Below, piece after piece: positions 57,543-64,000 of a stretch of DNA of 64,000 nt. The stretch is taken from contig CAYMIV010000003.1 of NCBI GenBank assembly GCA_964390945.1, forward strand, positions 6,710-70,709, in the 5' to 3' direction. The notes under the pieces are model-generated. The model saw only the letters and a program-made list of their open reading frames with translations. It did not search any database and was not told where the DNA came from. A program made the translations under genes and the position numbers. This DNA comes from Damh-18 sp964390945. Lineage in GTDB: Bacteria > Patescibacteriota > Minisyncoccia > Phycocordibacterales > UBA918. The stretch's first letter is position 1. Each line of letters starts with the position of its first letter.

Positions 57543-58811
57543 TTAACGAACAATCCCTTCCCCCTTTGCGTTTACAGGACCAGCCCCGACGATAATAAGA
57601 TTTTCAGGCACAAGATATGTTTGCAGCGCGCGGTTTACTTCATCGCGCGTGAGCGACTCCACGCACTGCATTTCACGTAAGAGGTCGTTCTCGGTTCGCA
57701 GGCTCAAAAGCAGTGCGTGATAAAACCGCAGTCTTCGGCTATTCGATTCGTGCGCGACACGAAACTGATTTTTATATATTTCTTTAAATGTTTGAAGTTC
57801 ATGAATCGTGATTCCTTTTTGGATGATAAGTTTCACTTGGTGGAGTGTTGAGGCGAGCCCCTTTTTGAGATCTGGTGCGGTGAAAAATGTGAATATCTTC
57901 CAGTGACCTTCCGTATCCCTGGAAACATGCTCTGCGTGCGCGTATATGCCGTATGTCAATCCTTCTTTTTCTCGAACTGTGCTCATGAGTCGACCAGAAA
58001 AACCACCCACCTTTCCTAGTACGGCAAGACCGAAAAGAAACGGCACATAAGCCTCGTCATTGCTGTGCATAGTCAAATATCCGCCCATTCGCACCTCAAC
58101 ATTGGATTTTCCCGGAACAGTAATGAATTCGGAGTGTACGCCGTTTTTTAAGGTGTGCTCAAAGCGGTACCGTATCTGACCAGCGGTGGTACGCAGTGTT
58201 GACACAAATGCTGCAATTACATCCGCGGTTTTTTTATCGGCAACGACGGATATAAACCACTCACCTTTCAAAAGATCTGCTTTCAAGTCGGCAAGTTTTT
58301 TATGGTTGATTGCATTGATTGCAACGAGCCTCTCTGTAAGGGTATCGGTGGCAAACTGTGAGTTACGAGGATATACGATATTTGAAAACGCAATATCGGC
58401 AATTATCTTTGCATCATCGTGTGCCTCGCGATTTTCTTCACGCAAGAGTTCACGAATTTCATTGATGTGCTTCTGCGCGAACACTGTTTCGTGAAGCACC
58501 TCGTGCACAAGTGTCAACCCATGTTTAAATTTTTCGCGCTCGGCGCTGAAAGCGAAGTGAATAAAACCATCGCCCGATGACACGGAAAAAAGAAGCCCAT
58601 GTTTGCGAATGTATGAGTCTATAGCCGAGTCTGTTTTTTTTCTCGTTTTCTTGAGAGCCAGGTGCTCGTATGTGTTGAGGAGTGCTTCAGAATGTTGTGT
58701 GCGATAGCCGGGAATTTTAACAGAAAAAATTGCCCTTACGATGCGGGGGTCAATGGGTGTTATTCGTTGCACGGTCACGGCACCGTGCGCAGTGCGGGAA
58801 GTGTATTTCAT
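57543..58811 (-). CDS. M16-family peptidase subunit, probably non-catalytic
   Basis: A 422-residue M16 protein without the H-x-x-E-H zinc motif in its N-terminal half (the corresponding stretch reads YEHLALKKT). The C-terminal half keeps the substrate-side motif GFSGRLMSTVREKEGLTYGIYAH (R/Y pair of the partner subunit). Such pairs form heterodimers in which one chain holds zinc and the other completes the substrate site. Its ATG overlaps the stop of the catalytic subunit by 4 nt, in line with a stoichiometric complex. Confidence 0.88.
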   Translation of the reverse strand: MKYTSRTAHGAVTVQRITPIDPRIVRAIFSVKIPGYRTQHSEALLNTYEHLALKKTRKKTDSAIDSYIRKHGLLFSVSSGDGFIHFAFSAEREKFKHGLTLVHEVLHETVFAQKHINEIRELLREENREAHDDAKIIADIAFSNIVYPRNSQFATDTLTERLVAINAINHKKLADLKADLLKGEWFISVVADKKTADVIAAFVSTLRTTAGQIRYRFEHTLKNGVHSEFITVPGKSNVEVRMGGYLTMHSNDEAYVPFLFGLAVLGKVGGFSGRLMSTVREKEGLTYGIYAHAEHVSRDTEGHWKIFTFFTAPDLKKGLASTLHQVKLIIQKGITIHELQTFKEIYKNQFRVAHESNSRRLRFYHALLLSLRTENDLLREMQCVESLTRDEVNRALQTYLVPENLIIVGAGPVNAKGEGIVR

Positions 58812-60118
58812 GAATCATCGTTTGAGTTAATCGTTCCCACGGTGCACTGTGATTTAATGAGATATTTTTTAAATGCCTGTTGTATCTCTTCGGGTGTGAT
58901 TGAGAGCAGTTCATCGAGGCCCTCGTCGAAACGCTTCCAGTTGCCTGAAGCAACGTACTCTGCAAGTTGGGACGCCGTTTTCAGTGTACCGTCGCGGCTG
59001 AATAATTCGCTCGCATGAACATGTGAAATAAGTTCTTTGACACGACCTGGCGGAATCCCCTTCTTTGCTACTATACCTATTGCTCTGAGAATAATACGCT
59101 CAATGTTGTTGTAAGAGGCGCTTTTTGTTGCCGTTATATTGAGAAATGCGAGAAAGGGATCTCGTGTTGGATAAAGACTTCCAGTAACCGCCGTTGCGTA
59201 CCCGCGATCGACGAGGGCGCGATGCAAAACGCTCGTCTTGCCATCCGTGAGGTGCTGCAAACCGAGATGGAGTGCAACCCAATCTCTTTCGGTGAATGAC
59301 GGCGCCTTCCACGCAAGTGTAAGCGCACGAATTGGTGTATTACGAAGAAGGTCGACGCGTCGTATTCCCTCCTGCGCCATTTCGGGAACGCTTACCGTGG
59401 TTTGCCCTACCTTTCTTCCCGGAAGAGAACCGAAAGTTTTGTATATCTCGCGCAATAGAGTGTTCTTGGAAACGTCGCCGACAACAATCACGGTCGCATT
59501 ATCAGGCCAGTAGAATCGGTCATAAAATGACTGCAATTTTTCGACTGTGTAGTGTTCTATGTCACTCTTGAAACCAATGGTGTCATGGTGATAGCCGTGC
59601 GATTGAAACGCAGTTCCGACCACATTCCAATCGAGAACAGTTTGAGGGTCGTTGAAATGCATTTCGTATTCGCTCAACACATTTGCACGTTCCGGCTCAA
59701 ATTCCTTTTTGGTAAGTTTTAGATTTCGCATCCTATCCGTTTCGACCGCGAGCATATCAGGAAGATACTCGGAAGGAAGATTAAAGTAGTATGTCGTGCG
59801 ATCAAGCCATGTCGTCGCATTGAGAATTGCTCCCCGTTCTTCGAGAGATTTCCAAGTCGGACCTTTTGTGCCCGTATCCTTAAACAGCATGTGCTCGAGC
59901 ATGTGAGCAAGGCCGGTTTCATGCTTTCCCTCGTGCTGTGAACCTACTCCGTACACCATGCATGTTGTAACCGCTTCACCTTTCCTCATTGGTACATATA
60001 AAACGCGCAATCCGTTCGATTTCAAAACAAATTCCGTTATTCCATTTTTTTGTGCGAGTCGAGCAAAGTATCGCGATGGGAAGCGTGTATCAGACTTACT
60101 CTTTGCTTTTTTGGACAT
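58808..60118 (-). CDS. M16-family zinc peptidase, catalytic subunit
   Basis: From MSKKAKSKSDTRFPSRYF, 436 residues. The inverted zinc motif is intact: GLAHMLEHMLFKDTGTKG (H-x-x-E-H, about 77-81) with the distal Glu in the following helix (ERANVLSEYEMHF). Mitochondrial processing peptidase-like family; in bacteria they degrade peptides. An ATG at 60175 would add 19 Ser-rich residues and overlap the HD gene further. Forms a translationally coupled pair with the downstream non-catalytic subunit. Confidence 0.92.
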   Translation of the reverse strand: MSKKAKSKSDTRFPSRYFARLAQKNGITEFVLKSNGLRVLYVPMRKGEAVTTCMVYGVGSQHEGKHETGLAHMLEHMLFKDTGTKGPTWKSLEERGAILNATTWLDRTTYYFNLPSEYLPDMLAVETDRMRNLKLTKKEFEPERANVLSEYEMHFNDPQTVLDWNVVGTAFQSHGYHHDTIGFKSDIEHYTVEKLQSFYDRFYWPDNATVIVVGDVSKNTLLREIYKTFGSLPGRKVGQTTVSVPEMAQEGIRRVDLLRNTPIRALTLAWKAPSFTERDWVALHLGLQHLTDGKTSVLHRALVDRGYATAVTGSLYPTRDPFLAFLNITATKSASYNNIERIILRAIGIVAKKGIPPGRVKELISHVHASELFSRDGTLKTASQLAEYVASGNWKRFDEGLDELLSITPEEIQQAFKKYLIKSQCTVGTINSNDDS

Positions 60119-60686
60119 GCTCGATGAAGTTTTTATACTCATTGAAGACGTGGTTGAATTCAGCGAGAATATCACTCTTCAGTTTCCTGTTCAACACATT
60201 ACTAATTTCCTGATACATAATGACGCGCTCCTCGAGTGAACCACCAAAATCCGAAGCGAATTGAACGTGGTTGACATAGTACTCCTCCACTACGCACCGC
60301 ATGTTATGAATTTTGTCAGCAGCAGCAATCATGAGCGAGCCGTGCTGGGCGTTTTTTAATTGTTTGAGATATTCACTCTTTTTGTCCTTCCACGCCGTTT
60401 GTTCTCCGTGTGGTGCTCCCGGTTCCGTCACGCCGAGTACCAGTTCCATAACGGTAGCGCCAAAATCATCATGGAGTTCGCTTGCCGTGTAGTCGGTGTC
60501 TTCAAGCGTGTCGTGGAGGAGCGCCCCGATTATGATATCTTCGTCGTCTGTGTAGTCGGCAACGAGCATCGCGACGGCGTAGAGGTGGGTGACATACGGA
60601 AAAGGCGTCTGTCCGCGCCTCACTTGACCCTTGTGGAGGACAGATGCTGCGCGTATTGCTTGTTCAATGCGGTATGAATAACTCAT
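60096..60686 (-). CDS. HD-domain hydrolase (MESH1/SpoT-like)
   Basis: A 196-residue single HD domain: AASVLHKGQVRRGQTPFPYVTHLYAVAMLVADY, GALLHDTLEDTDYTASELHDDFG (H-D and E-D), and MIAAADKIHNMRCVVEEY (D-x-x-x-N). This is the order seen in (p)ppGpp hydrolases such as MESH1 and the SpoT N-domain; no synthetase or regulatory domain is present. A role in alarmone or nucleotide hydrolysis is likely but not proven. Overlaps the following M16 gene by 23 nt. Confidence 0.88.
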   Translation of the reverse strand: MSYSYRIEQAIRAASVLHKGQVRRGQTPFPYVTHLYAVAMLVADYTDDEDIIIGALLHDTLEDTDYTASELHDDFGATVMELVLGVTEPGAPHGEQTAWKDKKSEYLKQLKNAQHGSLMIAAADKIHNMRCVVEEYYVNHVQFASDFGGSLEERVIMYQEISNVLNRKLKSDILAEFNHVFNEYKNFIEHVQKSKE

Positions 60687-60697
60687 GCGATATCGTC

Positions 60698-61003
60698 CTA
60701 GCGCTGTTCTTTCGATTTGTCTTCGAGTTTATGCTTATCTGCAAGCGCTCGCGCGATCATTGAACGCAAATTGGCGATAGTGCTCGAAATTTTTTGTAAT
60801 TCAGAATGGATGCCCTGTAACGCGTTTTCAGCGTTTCGTTCGTCAGCATCCGCCTTTTCTTTCGCCTTCTTTGCTTCTGACGCCCTGTGTTCCGCATCGG
60901 TAAGGTTGCGCTTAATTCGCGCCTCCTCGCGTTCTTCAGTTTGAAGTTTTTTTTGAAAATCAGCAATGTTCCGTTCTACTTGTTGAATTTCACCTGATTG
61001 CAT
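60698..61003 (-). CDS. Small coiled-coil protein
   Basis: A 101-residue protein that is coiled coil almost end to end (IQQVERNIADFQKKLQTEEREEARIKRN ... ENALQGIHSELQKISSTIANLRSMIARALADKHKLEDKSKEQR), highly charged, no signal or membrane helix. It starts 2 nt after the MGMT stop codon and ends 11 nt before the HD gene, so it belongs to that operon. Function unknown; possibly a scaffold. Confidence 0.7.
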   Translation of the reverse strand: MQSGEIQQVERNIADFQKKLQTEEREEARIKRNLTDAEHRASEAKKAKEKADADERNAENALQGIHSELQKISSTIANLRSMIARALADKHKLEDKSKEQR

Positions 61004-61005
61004 GA

Positions 61006-61275
61006 TTATGAAATATTACGTGTTGATTCTGCTATTAACAACTGCCGTTTTGCATCCTCACCGCCCCTATTATAACCACCGAGTGTGCCGTCCGCACGTA
61101 TTACCCTATGGCATGGTATCAGCGGATTATAATTTTCAGACATGTAGCGCGCAACGGCGCGTGCGGCATGTGGATTGCCCGCCATTTTTGCCACCTCGCC
61201 GTACGAGCGTGTTCGACCAGCGGGAATTTTTTTTACTATCGCGATGACGCGGCTTTTAAACGAAACGTTACGCAT
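61006..61275 (-). CDS. ogt: Methylated-DNA--protein-cysteine methyltransferase, minimal C-terminal domain
   Basis: An 89-residue MGMT DNA-binding domain: FKSRVIAIVKKIPAGRTRSYGEVAKMAGNPHAARAVARYMSENYNPLIPCHRVIRADGTLGGYNRGGEDAKRQLL. The acceptor Cys in PCHRV is present, so it is not an alkyltransferase-like (ATL) protein with Trp at that place. The N-terminal domain of classical Ada/Ogt is absent. Repairs O6-alkylguanine. Its ATG overlaps the end of the nuclease gene by 8 nt. Confidence 0.92.
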   Translation of the reverse strand: MRNVSFKSRVIAIVKKIPAGRTRSYGEVAKMAGNPHAARAVARYMSENYNPLIPCHRVIRADGTLGGYNRGGEDAKRQLLIAESTRNIS

Positions 61276-62059
61276 TGCCGTTCATGCTTTTATGGAGTGT
61301 GAATAATTTTTTACCGCACGCTTCTCGGTAAGGACAGTACTCGCAGGATTCACCTATGGGGGGTACTGCTTCACTCTCGAGACACTTCTTGATATCGCGG
61401 AGAGTCGGTTCAATCCAGTCCGTTTCGCCCTGCGTGGAGACGAGTGTCGTATCGAAGTGAAGCGTGTTGTCGAAAACATCAAAATCCGTGCGCCCGTTTG
61501 CATAAACAAAATAAGCAATTTTGCTAACCTCAAATCCGTTTTGTTTCAAAAGCCACTGATACACTCCAACCTGTCGTTTGTATTGTGTCTCCCACGAAGA
61601 ATCCGAGAGGTCGAGTATCCGACCTTGTTTTGAAGTTGCTTTATAGTCAACGACAATAAGTGAGTCGTTGGGGGTTACCCAGATATCATCGACAGCTCCC
61701 GAAACAATCAGTCCGGTTTCCGTATGGTGGTAAGTAATTCCTTGAAATGCATCGCGCCAGATGTCGAGGTTCGGGTGGGCGAATGGAACGGCGTCAATGT
61801 TGTATTCCTCCATTATTGGGTGGCGGGTCTTGTTCGCGCGATGCGTATCGAACTCCTTTTTGAACAACGCGTCAACAGCTATGTTGAGATTGAACGATGG
61901 CATTCCCGGACGTTTCGTACCGAGTTTGTTATCAAGATAGAAACAGCGTGGACATTCTATGAATGAATCGATTTTCGAACGTGAAAGTTTCCACTTCGAA
62001 CCACCATAATTCCAATCTGCTGAACGAGTCGGATTATATTTTTTCGCGTACTCTGCCAT
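61268..62059 (-). CDS. RecB/Cas4-like PD-(D/E)XK nuclease with predicted Fe-S cluster
   Basis: From MAEYAKKYNPTRS, 263 residues. Nuclease motifs: SGAVDDIWVTP (Asp), LIVVDYKATSKQG (D-x-K) and QVGVYQWLLKQ (Q-x-x-x-Y). Cysteines flank the core: IECPRCFYLDNKLG at the start and CEYCPYREACGKKLF at the end, the layout of Cas4/AddB-type 4Fe-4S nucleases. No cas genes are nearby; the operon with MGMT suggests DNA repair. TGATATACT ends 9 nt before the ATG. Confidence 0.85.
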   Translation of the reverse strand: MAEYAKKYNPTRSADWNYGGSKWKLSRSKIDSFIECPRCFYLDNKLGTKRPGMPSFNLNIAVDALFKKEFDTHRANKTRHPIMEEYNIDAVPFAHPNLDIWRDAFQGITYHHTETGLIVSGAVDDIWVTPNDSLIVVDYKATSKQGRILDLSDSSWETQYKRQVGVYQWLLKQNGFEVSKIAYFVYANGRTDFDVFDNTLHFDTTLVSTQGETDWIEPTLRDIKKCLESEAVPPIGESCEYCPYREACGKKLFTLHKSMNGNA

Positions 62060-62093
62060 TGTCAAAGAAGTATATCACCGAACGACAGGCACG

Positions 62094-62120
62094 AAAAAGC
62101 CCCGAGGAGTGGGGCTTTTT
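62094..62120. terminator. Strong terminator upstream of the nuclease operon
   Basis: AAAAAGCCCC/GGGGCTTTTT stem with GAGGAGT loop; symmetrical tracts. On the minus strand it ends transcription of the 62133 gene. Confidence 0.9.
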
Positions 62121-62132
62121 CTCAAACAGAAA

Positions 62133-62690
62133 TTATTGCGCTTTGAAGTTCGCCGATACACCCTCGATGAGGAGGTCGTCGTTTAAATCAAAAACCTTGT
62201 CACCGTTACTACTGTAGTACACAACTTGGTAATTATTACCCGCAGTAGTCGCGCGGAGTAGATTTACCGAAGCGGGTGTGAGTCCCTCATCAGTATTAAA
62301 GCGCGCCGCACCAAGAATGTTTCCGGATACGCCGCCGACATAATCGCGCACGACAACCCATCCTGCCATTGCAGGATATTTTGACTCTTCAAGTACAACG
62401 ACGGGTCCAGCGGGTTGATCTTTAACTGCAAGTTTCGCATCACCCGGCTTCACATCACTTACCTTTGGTGTTGTTTTTTCAGCCGTTTCTTCCTTCTTTA
62501 CTTCAGCAACCGCACCACCCTTCTCTGCCTCATCCTTCCTTACCTCTTCCGTATCCGCTTTTTCTTCATTTGGAACAGATTTAGTTTCTGGACTTGCAGA
62601 AAATACCCATACGAGAAGACCTCCAATGAGTAATCCCGCAATAAATGCCACCACGGTTTTTTGTCCTTCCTGTTTTTCTGCTTCTGACAT
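62133..62690 (-). CDS. Membrane-anchored DUF7282-like protein
   Basis: A 185-residue protein: N-terminal signal anchor (TVVAFIAGLLIGGLLVWVFSASP), a Lys/Glu/Ala-rich low-complexity linker (EEKADTEEVRKDEAEKGGAVAEVKKEETAEK), and an exported beta domain VVVLEESKYPAMAGWVVVRDYVGGVSGNILGAARF...VVYYSSNGDKVFDLNDD. The last part fits the DUF7282 pattern of exported domains (G-W-V-v-v-x-d...G.vlG...Y-x-x-x-G-D-x-x-F). ATG at 62690 chosen over a TTG three codons earlier. Function unknown. Confidence 0.7.
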   Translation of the reverse strand: MSEAEKQEGQKTVVAFIAGLLIGGLLVWVFSASPETKSVPNEEKADTEEVRKDEAEKGGAVAEVKKEETAEKTTPKVSDVKPGDAKLAVKDQPAGPVVVLEESKYPAMAGWVVVRDYVGGVSGNILGAARFNTDEGLTPASVNLLRATTAGNNYQVVYYSSNGDKVFDLNDDLLIEGVSANFKAQ

Positions 62691-62735
62691 ATGAATCAAT
62701 ACGATAACTCCGATAATTACGTCGGATTATAGCAT

Positions 62736-62763
62736 TAAAAAATATTGCTGTGCGAGGCAATTT
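62736..62763 (-). terminator. Weak terminator after the ATP-cone nuclease gene
   Basis: Minus strand ATTGC-CTCGCACA-GCAAT followed by ATTTTTT. Confidence 0.5.
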
Positions 62764-62799
62764 AATTAGGTCACGGAGAATGAGATTTTGTCAAAGCCC

Positions 62800-63627
62800 T
62801 TATTTTGAGCCACAAAGTAGTGATGCCTCTTGCAAAACATCCTGTTGCTTTTGTCTGGAAAGACCAATTGAGTTGAGAATTTGCGGCTTTCGAATGAGTT
62901 CGTCGCACGTCACAATACCAACCTCAAGCAGTTTTCGTTTTTGAGTTACCGATAGTCGTGTAATGACCGGTATCGGATAGAGCCCAGAACGCTCGATTCT
63001 TTGCTGTAATGAATTACCACGCGGGTAATCCCAACTCAAAAGTCGCAAACCAACGCACTCCGCATAGCGAATCGCCGCTGAGGTAAATTTCGTGTTTGTA
63101 ATTACAGAAAGCGCTTGTATGCCGCAATTATCTCCTTTGCATGAAGGGTGGGAAGTAATGTCGAGTAAGCGTGCGTACGAATAAAGAACAACCTGCAAAT
63201 CAGACTTTACACCCGGGTGCATATGAAACTTTGCCTCTACAACAAAACTATCATCGGTTTTATATGCGGCAAGATCAATTTCATGTGTCACGCACTTCCC
63301 CTTGATTAAAAGTCTTTTCTTAACTCTGTATCCCTCTGCTTCAAAAAGTTTTCCGAGAAAATCCTCAAATGGAAACCCTGTTGGCCCCAATTCATAAACC
63401 GCCCTTCGCAATGAGTACTTTGCGGCAGCAGGTTCTGCCATTTCACGCAGCATTTCGAACGCTTTTTGATATATTACGTGCGTATGCTCGCCTTCGGTAA
63501 GCGTTGATTCAATGCGTGAAACTATCTTTTCTATTTCTTTGCCGTTTGCTCCTGCGCTCCGCAACGACGAACGGAGTTTGTTGACTTTAAATTCTTCGAG
63601 CGTGCCGTCCGCTTTTATTATTTTCAT
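62800..63627 (-). CDS. ATP-cone domain fused to a PD-(D/E)XK (Mrr-like) nuclease
   Basis: A 275-residue protein. Residues 1-95 are an ATP-cone (MKIIKADGTLEEFKVNKLRSSLRSAG ... AKYSLRRAVYELGPTGFPFEDFLGKLF), the nucleotide-sensing module of NrdR and ribonucleotide reductases. Residues about 95-210 form a restriction-endonuclease-like core with THEIDLAAYKTDDSFVVEAKFH (D...E-x-K). The C-terminal part (RLSVTQKRKLLEVGIVTCDELI...LNSIGLSRQKQQDVLQEA) resembles a helix-hairpin-helix-type DNA-binding tail. TAGTAC lies about 7 nt before the ATG. It follows mnmA by 10 nt. Confidence 0.82.
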   Translation of the reverse strand: MKIIKADGTLEEFKVNKLRSSLRSAGANGKEIEKIVSRIESTLTEGEHTHVIYQKAFEMLREMAEPAAAKYSLRRAVYELGPTGFPFEDFLGKLFEAEGYRVKKRLLIKGKCVTHEIDLAAYKTDDSFVVEAKFHMHPGVKSDLQVVLYSYARLLDITSHPSCKGDNCGIQALSVITNTKFTSAAIRYAECVGLRLLSWDYPRGNSLQQRIERSGLYPIPVITRLSVTQKRKLLEVGIVTCDELIRKPQILNSIGLSRQKQQDVLQEASLLCGSK

Positions 63628-63637
63628 ACAGGTAGTA

Positions 63638-64000
63638 CTAGGAAATTATTCCGCCGCCGATGCACACCTCGTTGTCATAAAAAACACATGATTGACCCTT
63701 TGGCGGTTGTTCTATGTGCGTATCGAGCACTGTAAGCATAACACACCCGACCTCTTCTCGCAGAGAAGCGGTGAACGGTTTTTGTCGATATCTGAATTGA
63801 GCTGAAAGTATCTGCGGGAGCGTATTCGTTCGAATGACGCAATCCTTAAGTTTCAGTGTGCCGCTTCCCTGTGCTACAAACAGAGGCTTGTCAGAAACCG
63901 TAATGGTGTTGCTTTGGTGGTCTTTCGAAACGATATAGTGGGTTGCGTGAAGGGCTGAAGATGGTGCGATGGTAAAACCGTGCCGTTCACCGAGGGTGTA
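63638..64000 (-). CDS. mnmA: tRNA-specific 2-thiouridylase MnmA, C-terminal part (truncated by window edge)
   Basis: The last 120 residues of MnmA are visible: YTLGERHGFTIA at the window edge, HYIVSKDHQSNTITVSDK, a beta-barrel segment with AQFRYRQKPFTASL, and the terminal QPPKGQSCVFYDNEVCIGGGII (G-Q-S-x-V-F-Y-x-x-x-x-x-x-G-G-G). MnmA thiolates U34 of tRNA for Lys, Glu and Gln. The catalytic cysteines and PP-loop lie outside the window. Confidence 0.92.
   Translation of the reverse strand, partial: YTLGERHGFTIAPSSALHATHYIVSKDHQSNTITVSDKPLFVAQGSGTLKLKDCVIRTNTLPQILSAQFRYRQKPFTASLREEVGCVMLTVLDTHIEQPPKGQSCVFYDNEVCIGGGIIS

Noticed and set aside
61268..62059. Cas4 of a CRISPR system
   Set aside because: Fe-S nuclease layout fits, but no cas1/cas2 or array is nearby and the operon partners are repair genes.
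1..64000. tRNA, rRNA, CRISPR array, prophage or insertion sequence
   Set aside because: No cloverleaf with TTC-R-A in gaps, no 16S/23S signature, no evenly spaced direct repeats, no transposase or phage structural genes; the baseplate-J-like protein is a membrane-anchored CPR type, not part of a phage cluster.

Overview
The window looks like a chromosomal segment from a member of the Candidate Phyla Radiation (Patescibacteria), most likely the Parcubacteria side. This is an inference from the following: a reduced but complete-looking core of small genes, shortened aminoacyl-tRNA synthetases (AspRS without the GAD insertion, AlaRS ending after the editing domain), ribosomal protein L9 present, a baseplate-J-like/PilM-like gene pair of the kind seen in these genomes, many small membrane or secreted proteins of unknown function, and almost no biosynthetic genes. 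The standard genetic code fits every gene. I see no rRNA, tRNA, CRISPR array, prophage or insertion sequence. One 10-base N run (25261-25270) marks an assembly gap inside a carboxypeptidase gene.

Layout. 1-10 kb: end of rmuC, two small envelope proteins, rplU, recR-dnaB, cysS, corA, an S41 protease, rplI, a membrane-anchored cyclophilin and rpmA. 10-16 kb: an orphan response regulator, ung, a DnaQ-like exonuclease, a LOG protein, pgi, a ROK sugar kinase and a secreted lytic transglycosylase. 16-18 kb: DoxX, EVE, DUF1653 and murI. 18.7-27.3 kb (minus strand): an envelope and chromosome cluster, with scpA, scpB, dacA-like, mraY, ftsW, murG, gltX and an M23 peptidase. 27-31 kb: aspS-pepA behind a T-box, then trpS. 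31.5-38.7 kb: accessory region of single-gene units (PAP2 phosphatase, META/8-Cys lipobox-less secreted protein, NPD-type oxidoreductase, OGFr-like, CPBP protease, MaoC-like). 38.7-44.4 kb: a histidine kinase with a translationally coupled small membrane protein, a DMT transporter, tyrS and unknowns. 44.4-48.6 kb: grpE-dnaK-dnaJ. 48.7-52.8 kb: the alpha ribosomal operon infA-rpmJ-rpsM-rpsK-rpsD-rpoA-rplQ-rplM-rpsI. 52.8-64 kb: baseplate-J-like/PilM-like pair, alaS, two M16 peptidases, HD hydrolase, MGMT, a RecB-like nuclease, an ATP-cone nuclease and the end of mnmA.

Regulation is the most informative layer. About twenty genes, mostly housekeeping ones, have an (often extended TGn) -10 box 6-9 nt before the start codon, so their mRNAs should be leaderless. 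The accessory genes instead carry strong Shine-Dalgarno sequences and private terminators. Noncoding elements not explained by the genes are: a strongly promoted ~166-nt RNA carrying the 16S anti-Shine-Dalgarno sequence (11652-11817), a canonical T-box before aspS, a multi-hairpin leader before the lytic transglycosylase, a branched RNA after murI, and two concentric ~125-132 bp palindromes that sit between convergent genes and resemble each other. I worked by eye on sequence and translations only; family names come from motif recognition and were not searched.
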